From positions 124,001-188,000 of the forward strand of contig MU860008.1 in the NCBI GenBank assembly GCA_033296875.1: DNA of 64,000 bases. Reading direction: 5' to 3'. Positions 11,526 through 22,350 of this stretch are shown piece after piece. The stretch is from Achaetomium macrosporum (Eukaryota; Ascomycota; Sordariomycetes; Sordariales; Chaetomiaceae). Under the pieces are notes generated by a model. That model searched no databases. It saw only the letters and a list, made by a program, of their open reading frames with translations, and was not told the DNA's origin. The first letter of the stretch is position 1. Each line of letters starts with the position of its first letter. The translations under genes and the position numbers were made by a program.

Positions 11526-13551
11526 CTAGTACGGAACCGTCGAATACTGATGGCCAAGGTTTGCGCGCTTCACCGGCCGTGGCGGCTCGTCGTCATCCGA
11601 CAATGTCAGGTCAATAACCTCAGGAGCCGGTCGCTTGCCGCTTATCGACCTGGGCGCCGCGGAGGTGCCCCGAGAAGCGACGCTTGTGACGCTTGTGGGT
11701 GTCGCTAAGTGTGCGGTGGGTGCAGGAGCTAGGCTAGGGGTCGTTGTTGTCCTGCCCGCCGTCCTGGTGATCGACGAGACCACGATATCCTCGTCCTCGA
11801 CATAGCTCGTTTCCTTGCCTGGTGAGGCTTCCTTTTTCGTGCCCGGCACGGACCACTCCCCGTTTGGCTCGATGGTCACCTGCTCAACGGATTCGGGCGT
11901 CTTGGTCAGTATCTCCCGCGCGTACCTGGGAATGGGTGTTAGCATCTCAGCTGAAGGGCGACCTGTTTGGAATTCGTAACTCACTCATCGATGGCCAGCT
12001 GTTCAAACGGCGCAGGCTTGCTGCAGATGGGACAGATCCATTGCGGGCCCTGCTCCTGCAGCTGGAGGTATGATGTTACATCAAAGCATTGGATATGGTT
12101 GCAGCCGATCGCACGACACGGAAGCTTGAGCCTCATATATGAGAGCGGGCACTTCAGGCTCAGATTCTGCGACGTAGCAACTACGTCGGGGTCACTGGCC
12201 TTTTTCGCGACTTGAGACTCGTTAGCGCCGCCCGTAGGAGCAAATGACGAGGACGGCGACCTACTCTCTGCGATCACGGACTCTTTGCGGATCTTTTTGT
12301 GGATCTGCGCGATGAGAGTCTCGATAGGGATCGCCCGGCAGACAATTAGGCACAGGTAGAATTTCTGCGCGTCTCGTTAGCAGACCTTCGCGTGAACCCT
12401 TACCAGTCCGTACCTTTGGGAGGGGTCTATCGTTTTCTTCTTCGCGTACCTTCTGAGTCAGCGCGTAGGTGAGCTCGACGTTGTTGGTGTAACCGGCTTG
12501 TCTCAGGCGCAGCGAGCTCGTGATGTCAACCGGTCTAGTAGACCCAGGTCTGTTCTTCAGACCCCGCAAATTCGCCTTGATGTCCCCGCCGTTCACCTTC
12601 AGCTCGCACTGATACGGAAACGCAATCTCCTGCACGCCTTCCTTCCCGGCGGCACAAAACACCATGACTCTCATGTTTTTGTCCGCGAAGCACAGCTGGA
12701 GCGCTGGATGATCCTGGACCCTGACAGAGATGCGCTCCGAGTTCCGGTGCGCTGCCATCACTGATCCTAGTTAGTCAGCATATTAGCGGAGCGGAGGAAA
12801 TGACATAGCCCCCTACGCACCCTCAAGGGTCCTGACATCGCCGACTTGGTACTTCATTTCATAGAACGGGCTCGGCTTGAAAGCGATGGTGGGCGGACTA
12901 AACCCACGACTGGGCCGCGCCCGATTACCCAAGCTGCTTTGCGGTGCATGAAACGGATGCGCCTGCGGGTTTTGGGACCGCAGGCCATTGAGAGCATCGT
13001 AGGCTGCCTGACCGTAAGGAGGCATGGCATAGCTGGAGGGGACTTGCGAACTTGAGGTTTGGTAAGACGACGACTGCGGTAATGCCTGAGGCCAGGGCTG
13101 TGATGGGGATTGCGCTTTCGCCTGGGGTTGCGATTGCGGCTGCGCTTGCGAGGTTCGTGATGGGCTTATGGAAACAGGAGCCCTACTCGCTATGCTCTCG
13201 CGGATTTTCTTGAAGCGCTCCCAGTCGCGGCTCTCACCGCAGGATTGGATCTCTGTTGGGTGATGGTAAGCCATGGCATTGCGTACAATAACGTGTGGTT
13301 CATTGCCTGGTGTTGTTGGGAGGAGGGGGATACAAAATGTGACTGAGGGGAAAATTGTTGGAGGGGTATTTTAATATCTGCATGGCAGAGAAGTCTTACT
13401 TACGCTGAATGATTCGTCTCTGGAGGTCGCTCTTTTTTCCTGTTTTGGGGATGCCATTCACGGCGCAGATGGACTGGAGGACGTTCTTTGAGATGGCAGG
13501 CACCTGGACAGTTCGGATGAGGCTTTGAACCTCTGCCGACCTGTCATCCAT
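11526..13551 (-). CDS. siz1: SUMO E3 ligase, Siz/PIAS family
   Basis: Transfers SUMO from the E2 Ubc9 to nuclear substrates. Exons on the minus strand: 13551-13404, 13252-12821, 12760-12450, 12364-11985 and 11925-11526, 556 residues. In order: an N-terminal SAP domain (about 1-50; ISKNVLQSICAVNGIPKTGK, then SDLQRRI), a Gln/Ser/Pro-rich linker, a PINIT domain (about 160-300), and an SP-RING (about 345-420; LKCPLSYMRLKLPCRAIGCN, then HIQCFDV and WICPICSKPA). The C-terminal tail carries an acidic SUMO-interacting motif, VIDLTLSDDD, near residue 530. The ATG at 13551 is the first in frame. All exon joins keep frame. Only the exact N-terminus remains mildly uncertain. Confidence 0.92.
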
Positions 13552-14189
13552 GGCCTTGAAGCCACACACAATGACAGCGTTCCAAAGCTGAAGCAATACT
13601 TAGCAGTATTTGCTAGAATTGCTGTGGTGAAGGTAGGAGCGATAAAGTTGTCTTGGAGATGCTGCCAGACTCGAGGCTGGGCACCCCTGTCCCTTAGCAA
13701 TTCGTTTGCTGTAAGTTTGGCGGCTTTTTTTCGGCTTCATACAGATGAGGTCTCCCAGTTCGGATGAAGCGGGATATTGACCTGTCAATGCGGAGACTCG
13801 ATACCTGAGAAGATCGCTGGCTGCTGAAGCTTTGCTTGCCGTTTCTAGGATTGAGGTGTCGTCGTGCAGACCTCGGGGCGTCGTCGATACAAAAAGGCGG
13901 TACAGCGTGGCACAAAATAGGCTGTCCCAAGCAGCAGGGTTCGGTGTTGGGAGTCAAGGAATCGGCAGCTGCAGCCGAAAGGCTTGGCGGTTCTGGTCCC
14001 ACATGCCCCGCTTAATCTGACCTGTGGCCACCGACAACTGCTTTGTTGCATCTGATCCAGCTTAGGTTCAGCATCGAAAATTTCAACCACTTGCTTTATG
14101 CTTGTAGCGTGCTATTTTCACCAGGCATTTAAGTAAACTCTCTTACGCCTCCCGGTTTGGATTACACTCGGCGCATCACGCAGCAGAAA
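13552..14189. promoter_or_regulatory. Divergent promoter region, SIZ1 / YBL028C-like
   Basis: 638 bases between divergent start codons. No gene or RNA is visible. It should hold both promoters. Confidence 0.45.
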
Positions 14190-14638
14190 ATGGCGAAAAG
14201 CGCAAGAGCAAGCAGAATCAAGGCAAACAATCAACGGCTCAAGAAGAACGTTTTTGGGCCGGTCGAGGCAGCCCGGGCAGAGCGTCTCTCAGCAAAGCTC
14301 TTGGCCATCGCCGCTCAACCCAAGCCACAAAAAGATGTTGAGATGAACGAAGGTATGTTTTGTGTGCAACTTTGCTCAAATTAGGGAGAGGATGCTAATA
14401 TGTCTCTGCAGAGCCTGTGGATGAGTCCAAGGAGACGGCTGCTCGGAAGGATGATAGTAAGTTCACATAACGCAAGATCCGAGAACTTGGAGACTGATTT
14501 TCCTCAGCGGCTATGGAGGTGGATGGCGCTAAGCCGACAAGCACGAAGCCGAAGAGCAAGAGGAAAGTGGAAAAGCGGAGAAGCAAGAAGTCGTCTATTG
14601 TGTTTCCGATGAGGGGACCCAAGCGGAACAAGAAATGA
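14190..14638 (+). CDS. Small basic nuclear protein, YBL028C/LLP1-like (DUF2423)
   Basis: Exons 14190-14352, 14412-14456 and 14508-14638 give 112 residues. The product opens MAKSARASRIKANNQRLKKN followed by VFGPVEAARAERLSAKLLAI, the family signature of YBL028C and DUF2423 proteins. The middle is acidic, and the end is a basic nuclear or nucleolar tail: RKVEKRRSKKSSIVFPMRGP then KRNKK. Known relatives are nucleolar or pre-ribosome-associated; the role here is inferred from that. An ATG 33 bases upstream is not needed because the family starts at this MAKS. Both introns splice in frame with GT-AG ends. Confidence 0.85.
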
Positions 14639-15441
14639 AGCCACCCCTGAGCGTCAATGGCCGCATCAAAAAGGTGATGGGCATCTTGATCGAAACGATA
14701 CCACGACAATTCCGCTTAGAGTTCCCCGAGCCGGGGAGCTATGCGGATGACCTCGAAGCTTATGCAAGCGAAGGCGAGACTTGGAGTTCGGTAGCACCAA
14801 CCGCTCAAGGAATGACCCGCGCAAAAAGCTTCTCTCATGGCTTCAATGGGCCCATTGAGCATGTCAACGCCTCACGCCGTTTTCACGGTGGTGGGAAAAG
14901 TACGTGATTCGGAATTTGAGGGTATGGAAGAGGTTTAAAGGACAAACCTTACGCTTTCGGCTTTGAGACACATGCTAGAGGATTTGAGAGCACGCGCCTT
15001 CCCCCCAATATGCATGGATACGTATATTCACTCAAAATATGTTCGAGAACTATCAAGCCTGATCTTCATGGCTTCATGTGGCTGCTCGCCGGTTGATACC
15101 GGAGCTCGTAAATACGTAGGTATTTACCGGCGTAATTTTGGGTCTCGGGTCTCGGCTCCCGTCGGGGCTCTGAGTGGGGCTCGGCGTAAGGGTCCAATTC
15201 TTGGCTCGAATCCGTCCGGCATCCATCCAATCACCCGCGTGCCCCATCGAGACTCGAGGAAGTCGAGGAATCTTGAAGGGTTGATGACAAGAACATCAAG
15301 GCTTCTTTTCCGTATTTGGTGCCGTTCAAATACCCGTGAGCCACATAGCTGCACTGATCATGGCCCACGATTGCAATTGAATTGAGCTTTCACGTTTATT
15401 CCTCCATCATTCCTGCTCAGGGCCATCTGCTGAGGGTGGAA
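14639..15441. other. Intergenic, upstream of LAS21
   Basis: No gene is visible. A perfect 7-bp inverted repeat with a four-base loop (TAAATAC at 15109-15115, GTATTTA at 15120-15126) is flanked by CCGG on both sides. The last few hundred bases should be the LAS21 promoter. Confidence 0.5.
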
Positions 15442-18400
15442 ATGACAGCGCGTCGCAGTCGCGATGGGACCCTGAGCTCCGCGTTGCTGCTTGCCGCAAA
15501 CGCCCTGATGCCCGCCGCGATCCTGATATTCGCCACAGGCTTCTTTCCGTACAAACCGCTGCTTCCCGGTCTGGCTAGCTATGATTCCGTGACCGAGTAT
15601 GGCGACCCTCCGGCGGCGCCATTCGACAAGCTTGTCTTTATGGTGATTGACGCCCTGCGAAGGTACTGAAGACGCTCAATGGCTGGTTGTAGTCTTTGGT
15701 ATCCGAGCTGACAATTCCAATGATTACGGCAGTGACTTCGTCTATACGGCAGACAGTGGTTTTGAGTTCACGCAATCGTCAGTCCCTCCTCCTCTAGGGG
15801 GGCTCCTGGCGGCGCGCAGACTGACGGACTGACCAGGCTCATCCGCGATGGCGCCGCTCTCCCCTTCACGGCGCACGCCACCTCTCCAACCGTCACGATG
15901 CCACGGCTTAAGGCCATAACCACTGGCTCAATCCCGTCGTTCCTCGATGTCGTCCTCAACCTGGACGAGGCAGACGAGAGCTCGAGCTTGGCGGCGCAGG
16001 ATACATGGCTGGCGCAGATGAGGGCCAAAGGCACGGGAAAGCTAGTCATGCACGGGGATGACACATGGTTAAAGTTGTTTCCCGGCATATTCGACCGCGC
16101 AGACGGAACGACGAGCTTTTTTGTCTCAGTGCGTAGCATGCAGGGCGCAAAGGAAGCAGGTGCTGACGGGTAGCAGGACTTCACCGAGGTGGACAACAAC
16201 GTTACGCGCCATATCTCGGACGAGCTCGGGCGAGATGATTGGAACACTATGGTCCTGCATTATCTCGGCCTGGATCACATTGGGCACAAGGGAGGGCCGA
16301 AGAGGTAAGGCCGGCTCCTGCACAAGTGTTGGCCCACGCTGACCGTCATCAGCCCGCATATGGTTGTGAAGCAGCGGGAGATGGATGCGGTCATAAGGCA
16401 GATCTACACGGCCATCGAGTCGGAAGACCATCTCCGGTCGACGCTGTTTGTGGTCTGCGGCGACCACGGCATGAACGACGCCGGCAATCATGGCGCCTCA
16501 TCGGCTGGAGAAACATCACCGGCATTGGTATTCATGTCGCCAAAGCTTCGAGACCTCAACGCTCGTTTGCACTCGCCCTTGCCGGAGGACGAAAGCTTCC
16601 AGTATTACAGCACGGTTGAGCAGTCCGATCTTGCCCCCACGCTGGCTGCTTTGCTGGGCTTTCCTGTGCCCAAGAATAACCTGGGAGCGCTCATACCCGA
16701 GTTCCTGCCATTCTGGGCAAGCAGTATGTTGGATGACACCGGCACTCTTAGGGCTATGTGTTGACATCTGTTCAGAGAAGGACCAGGTTCAATTGCTGAT
16801 GCGCAACGCCCGGCAGATTCTGGACATCGTTCTAGCAGCGTTCGGCCAGGAGATCCTTGAATCCGACTCCGGCACAGGTGGACTCACGGAATCCAGAGCT
16901 GATTATCAGGAACTTGCGCATGGCTGGAAGGACCTGGCCGACAGCTACGTCAAGTATGTTGAAGACGATCACTCCGGGTCGATATCGTCTATCACTAAGG
17001 CAGGTGGTATTGGACACACCAGATATTATCGATGGCGACACTAACCAGCACACAGTGGCTCCGAAACGCTCAAGAAGTTCTCAGTAGCATGGCAAGCAAC
17101 TACGACATGCATAAGCTCATTCTAGGACAAGCCACTGCAGTCGTAGCCTTGGTAGCTGCTGTCATTTCTGCGGCGCGGTGTGCCGGAGACAGAGCCGCGT
17201 CCTTCATCCCCCTTTCCGCTATTCTCGTCGCCTACGGGGTGATGATGTTCGCAAGCAGCTACGTCGAAGAAGAGCACCACTTCTGGTACTGGGCGACGAC
17301 TGCGTGGTTTGTTCATCTGGGCCGAAAGGGATTCAAGCAGTGAGCTCGCCCGTCCCAGTCGCCTCCTCTCTCTTCTCACTGACTCGCATTACAGCGGCGG
17401 CAAACCCGCAGTGCTTCAGGTTTTCGCAACCACAGCCATGCTCCTCGCCACGCGCATCAGCAGGAGCTGGAACCAGACCGGCCAGAAGTTCGCCGGCGAG
17501 CCCGACATCGTCAAGATCTTCCTCCACACCAATCCCATCATGCTGTGGTGCCTCATCGGCGCGACATACTTCTGGGTGCACCAGAACCTGATCTACGACC
17601 TCAGCGCACTGCCCATCTGGCTCAGCTTCGCCGCCGCAACCGGCCTGGTCCTGGCCGCCTTCACCTTCAAGGTGGCCTTCACGCTGGAAGACGCGCCGGA
17701 ACTCGTGACCGAGTTCGCCCGCCGGCTGCTCGACCTGAACTTCACGCAGGGCGCCTCCCTCGTCGCCCGCGCCCGCGCCGTCTTCATCGGCATCGCCTTG
17801 CTCGCCGCTCTCACCATCCTCTTCATCCTCACGCGGCGACGCATCTCCCTCGCCCAAAGCGGCATCACCACCCTGACGACCCTCTACACCCTCCTCGCCC
17901 TCACCCAGTCCCGGCCCACCAACATCCCCCTCTACCTGCTCTTCAACCTGCAGTACCGCATCCTCTCTTCCGTCCAGCTTGACTTCTTGTCCCCCGTCGA
18001 AGTGAGCACCACGTGCCTTCTCCTCCAGCACGCTTCCTTCTTCGCGTCGGGCGGCTCCAACTCGATCGCCTCGGTCGACCTCTCCAGCGCGTACAACGGG
18101 ATTGCCTCGTTTGATGTCGCTGCGGTCGGGGTTCTGACTTTCGTGGGGAACTGGGCGGCCCCGATATGGTGGAGTCTGGCGAGCGTCCTGCTGCTCGTGA
18201 GGAAGAGACGGGAGATGAGGATGGTGGCGGTTGCTGCTGATAAGAAGGAGGAAAAGGAAACAGTGGTGGTTAGGGAAGTGGTGGATGATAATCTGTGGAA
18301 GGGTCACGTGGCGGTTCTGACCGTGTTTGTTGCGGGGAGTGTGGTGGCTGTCATGGCTGCTTGTACGCTGCTGAGGACACATCTGTTTATCTGGACCGTG

Positions 18401-18517
18401 TTTTCGCCCAAGTATCTGTACTGTGTTGCGTGGAGTCTGGGGCAGCATATGCTGGTGAATGTTGGGCTGGGCGGGGTGGTTTATTGGTTGGGGATTGTGG
18501 AGGAAAGGAGGAGATAA
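15442..18517 (+). CDS. las21: GPI ethanolaminephosphate transferase 2 (Las21/Gpi7/PIG-G type)
   Basis: ER membrane enzyme that adds ethanolamine phosphate to the second mannose of GPI anchors. Exons: 15442-15662, 15733-15777, 15837-16128, 16177-16304, 16353-16723, 16776-16953, 17049-17339 and 17395-18517, 882 residues. The N-terminus has one membrane helix (ALMPAAILIFATGFFPYKPL). The alkaline-phosphatase-like domain shows the metal ligands in order: FMVIDALRSDF, the nucleophile region SPTVTMPRLKAITTG, HYLGLDHIGHKGGP and VCGDHGMNDAGNHG. The C-terminal half is multi-spanning. The sixth intron has two in-frame acceptors, 17003 and 17048; the second is used here. It converges with YCG1, 215 bases between stops. 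Confidence 0.92.
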
Positions 18518-18732
18518 GTAAGGGGTGCGATGAACAAGATGTCCTTGCGGTGTAGACATATGCGCTTGGTACAGGAGAGTGTAACCAAACAAGCATGGCA
18601 TTGGCATCGTGTATTCGTGGAGTGCATTCATAACCCAGACAGACATAACAAAACCCAGATACCCTTCCTAATGTGGACCTACCAAACAACCCTATTTCCA
18701 TTCCATACCACTCATTCAATGAACGCAGGTCA

Positions 18733-21700
18733 TCACAATTCCTCCTCCTCAGACAGAAGCTCATCAACAAGACTTTGCTCCGTTGATCCATGATGCACCA
18801 CCGTCGCCGCATCGTCATCATCCCCCTCCTCCTCTTCCTCCTCCTCCTTGATCTGCACCTCATGCTGAACAGGCGTCTTCTCCCTCTCCGTCGCAGCACT
18901 CCCAGGCCCTGCGTCTGTCAAGGCAACCGAGCTGGCCCGGCTCGCACTCCGGCGCGACCTGCCCCCTGCCGCCGTCATCATCCCGCCTGCTCCTTCGGCA
19001 GCAGCATCAAGGCTGTTGACGATCTTGCCGAGGCCGACGTGCAGTTTGTACAGGGCATTTCGGCTCGTGGCGTCGGACAGCAGCTGGTTCTCGACGGCGT
19101 CGCAGACGGCGGCATAGACCTCGCGGGTCTTGTCTTCTGACGACGCCGGGGAGACGTACAGCTTGCCGAGGAGGGAGGCGATGATTTTCTTTTCTTCTTC
19201 TGTTGTTTCATTTGGTTAGTAACCATGGCAGGTGGGCTGATGAAGGGGATGTTGAACGTACTCGGCGCATTACCACCCAACCTCTCCAGAATATCCCTCG
19301 CAAAGTCCAAATGCACATCCGCATTCACGAGTTTCTTCTCTGCATCCCCTCCCCCTTCACTTCCGCCACCCGCACTAGGCGGAGAGTAGCACTTCCTCGG
19401 ATCCGTCCAATCCACAAGACACGCCCCGATCGTGCTCAGCGACACCATCTCGTCATCGACATCCGCATCGTCGTCGTCAAACCCTTCGCGGACGTTGTAC
19501 AGGGTGTGCAGGGCGTCGAGCGCGACGCAGCGCATCAGGTCCTGGTTCTCGGCGCGCGAGAAGCAGAAGACGGGCAGGAAGTAGTTGAGCGCCTGGCGCA
19601 CGCTCTGGTTGCCCGCGCTGGCGGGCTCGAAGTAGGCCACCACCAGCGTCTTGAGCAGCTCGGCCGACACGTCGTGGTCGCTGACGATGCGCCCGAGGAG
19701 CAGCTTGGAGACGGCCACGGTGGCGGCCGCTTGCACTTCGGGGTGCTTGGCGCCGGAGCGGAGGGCCTTGACGTAGACTTTGAGCAGCGTCGGATTGGAC
19801 GAGAGCAGCTGGGCGCCGTGCACGTTGAGGATGTCCGTCAGGATGTGCAGGGCGGTGATCTGCAGCGCCGTGTGGCCCTTGCTGAAAAAGTGCATGAACA
19901 GGGTAAGGTTCTCCTCAGCGAGCGAGCGGTCCAGCAGGGAGCACAGGCCGAGGCAGACCAGGCCGCGCTCGCGCACGGGGGCTTCGTGGCTGCGCACGGC
20001 GGGCACGACCAGGTTGTTGAGCATGGCCACGAGATGGTCGTTCTGCTGCAGGTCGCCGGACACGTTGGAGAGCATGCACTGCACGATGTGCAGGCACTTC
20101 ATGTTGATCATGATCTCCTTGATGGCCTTGGCCGCCGCTTCCTCCTCTGAGAGCTCAGGGGTCTTACTCTTGCCGCTCCTGGTCGGGGTGCTGGGGCTGC
20201 TGACCTCGGACCTGGCCGAGTGGAAGCTCTCGTCGTCGTTCACGTCTTCGCCCGGCAGGTCGTCGACGATGGTGTCGTGCACGTCGGCCACGGCCTCCAG
20301 CACGATGCTGCAGAACTCCTTCTCGCCGGCCACATCGGGCGCGCAGATGTCCCGGAGCACGGCGACTGTGAGCTTGGTCGCCTCCTCTGGCAGTTCTGGG
20401 ATGGAGAGGGTCTGGCGGAGCAGGGCGAACATTTTACGGCGCCCAACTTCGTCAGAGTAGTCGAGAGTGAGGGCAATGTGAAGCAGCTGCTCTACTATGA
20501 ACTCCTGCTCTACCGTGTCTTCTTCCTCGTCGTCTTCCTCCGCCTCCTGCTCCTCGGCCTTCTTGATGGCGTCAATCAACACCTTGATGTATCGCTCGAG
20601 GTAGAAGGCCACCTTGGTAACTTCAGGAAGCTTTTCCTCAATGAGCGACTCGAATTTGCCGTTGCCCTCGTTCCGGCAGAAGTCGTTGAAGGTCCGGACG
20701 ACGAACACAGACTCGGCGCTTAGCGTCTCGAAGAAGTGATCATCGAAGACCATAGCTTCCCGGTAGTCGGGGCGGCCCTCCCAGAAGCCCTTCATCGCCT
20801 CCAGGGCCACGCCGTTCTCGCCACCGGAATTCACAACGTCGATGCGCTCCAGAAGCTCAAGCAAGGCGTCAAGATTCGGCGGCGAGACCTCGGCCGGCTG
20901 TCCGGTTTCCGCAGGAGCCGGAGTGCCCGCGCAGTCCTCGATCCATCGCTCGCGGAAGAGACGGCCGGCGGCCTTGCGCACGTTCTCGTCTCTGTCCCGC
21001 AGACCCCATCGCAGCAGTTTCTCTCTCATGGAGAGCGACAGGTGGCGGAAGTCGCCCAGGGCGGGCAACAGCCTCGAGTAGACAGCACGGCGCGTTGCTG
21101 CATCCTGATCCCGTGCCCTCTCCAGGAGGAACGGCAGGGTGCTGGGGAGGATGGGCAGATTGACCAGGAGTGACCTCCTCACGTCCGCACTGGGATCGTT
21201 CTGCAGCACCTCCAGCAGCTTCTCCAGAAGGCCGCTCGCGGCATCGTCGTCGCTATCGTCCGAGTTCGGCTCGGCCTCGGTCTGATTCCCGGCCAGGCGG
21301 CCCAGCCCCAGGACGGCCTGGGCGCGTACCATAGCCTCCTTGTCGCGAATCCTCTTCAGCAAGCCCGACCGCAGCTTTTGGAAGAGATCGTCATCGATGG
21401 CGTCTAGCGAGTTGATAATGTGCGAGATTAGCTGTGTCGAGCGGTAGCGCACAAACTTGTCCTTGGCCGTCAGGAGCGGCAGGATCGTCTCCATCAGATG
21501 GCCCGTCAGGCGCGTGCCGGGCGTCTCGGGCATGGTGCTAGCATCCTCGTCGAGCTCGCCCATGGCCTCGTTGTCCTTGTCGATGGCGTGGCGCAGGAAC
21601 AGGCCGATGAAGCGGACCGTCTTCTCGCCCACGCCCTCGCTCTTCTTGACGGGCATGACGCGCAGCACGCAGCGCACAAATTCGGTGTTGAAGTCATCCT

Positions 21701-21974
21701 CGTCGAAGTCGGAGATGGCGGTAGCAGCGGCACTGGCCGGCTTCCTGATCGACGTCGGCTCGTAGCAGCAGGCTTCCTGGACCTTGCGCAGCGTCACGAC
21801 CAGCTTGCGGTGGGAGGCGGTTGTCCGCTGGGCCTCGCGGAAGACAGCCGCAACCTGGGTGCGCAGCGCATTGTCGGGCGTCTCGGCGGGAATGTCGGCG
21901 TTTATGGACGAGGCGCGCGATGCCGTCGATGCGCGCGTGGATCGAGTCGACCTCGTTGAGGTTCTCGCGGGCAT
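18733..21974 (-). CDS. ycg1: Condensin complex subunit 3 (Ycg1/Cnd3/CAP-G)
   Basis: HEAT-repeat subunit of condensin, which compacts mitotic chromosomes. Exons on the minus strand: 21974-19262 and 19199-18733, 1059 residues. After a Ser/Thr/Arg-rich start the protein reads QVAAVFREAQRTTASHRKLV and FVRCVLRVMPVKKSEGVGEK, then VRFIGLFLRHAI. HEAT-type helices follow, for example RDKEAMVRAQAVLGLGRLAG and MREKLLRWGLRDRDENVRKA. An acidic break lies near residue 490 (EEDDEEEDTVEQEF). The tail after the intron ends in a Glu/Asp-rich run. The 62-base intron has phase 1 joins and restores the tail frame. Retaining it would leave a 998-residue product with a different end. Confidence 0.93.
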
Positions 21975-22350
21975 GGCGGCGACGTTTGTTTTCGCTTATC
22001 CGTATGTAGTTACCTCGGTCCAGGATCGAGTCCCATCTGCATCTGTTATGACGGTGGAAGTGTGTGGTTTCGTCTGAGAAATCGCAGCTTGATTGTCTTT
22101 CCCGGAGCCCACAGTCTCAGGCGTTGTTTGTTTACTGGTTGTTTTCCCAACCCGGTTAGCGCCCCTCAGATTTAGAGGGGTTGATTTCTCAGTCCAGGCC
22201 CCTGCCGGCCTGCTGCCCCACATTTTGGACGATAAGCTCCGTTATCGTCCTGGTGGATTTTTTTCTGCTGGCTGCAATTGAGCCGGAGCTAGCTCAGACC
22301 GAGCTGCATACACAACCAGCAACTTCAGGGAAAAGTAAATCACAGGGACC
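21975..22350. promoter_or_regulatory. Bidirectional promoter, YCG1 / NOP4
   Basis: 376 bases between two divergent ATGs. This short spacing means the two genes share one promoter region. No further element can be named with confidence. Confidence 0.6.

Noticed and set aside
17333..18646. 437-codon ORF on the minus strand
   Set aside because: It is the antisense shadow of the last LAS21 exon, which has clear membrane-domain coding on the plus strand.
19203..20150. 315-codon plus-strand ORF
   Set aside because: Antisense shadow of the GC-rich YCG1 exon, with repetitive Val/Gly/Glu content and no domain.
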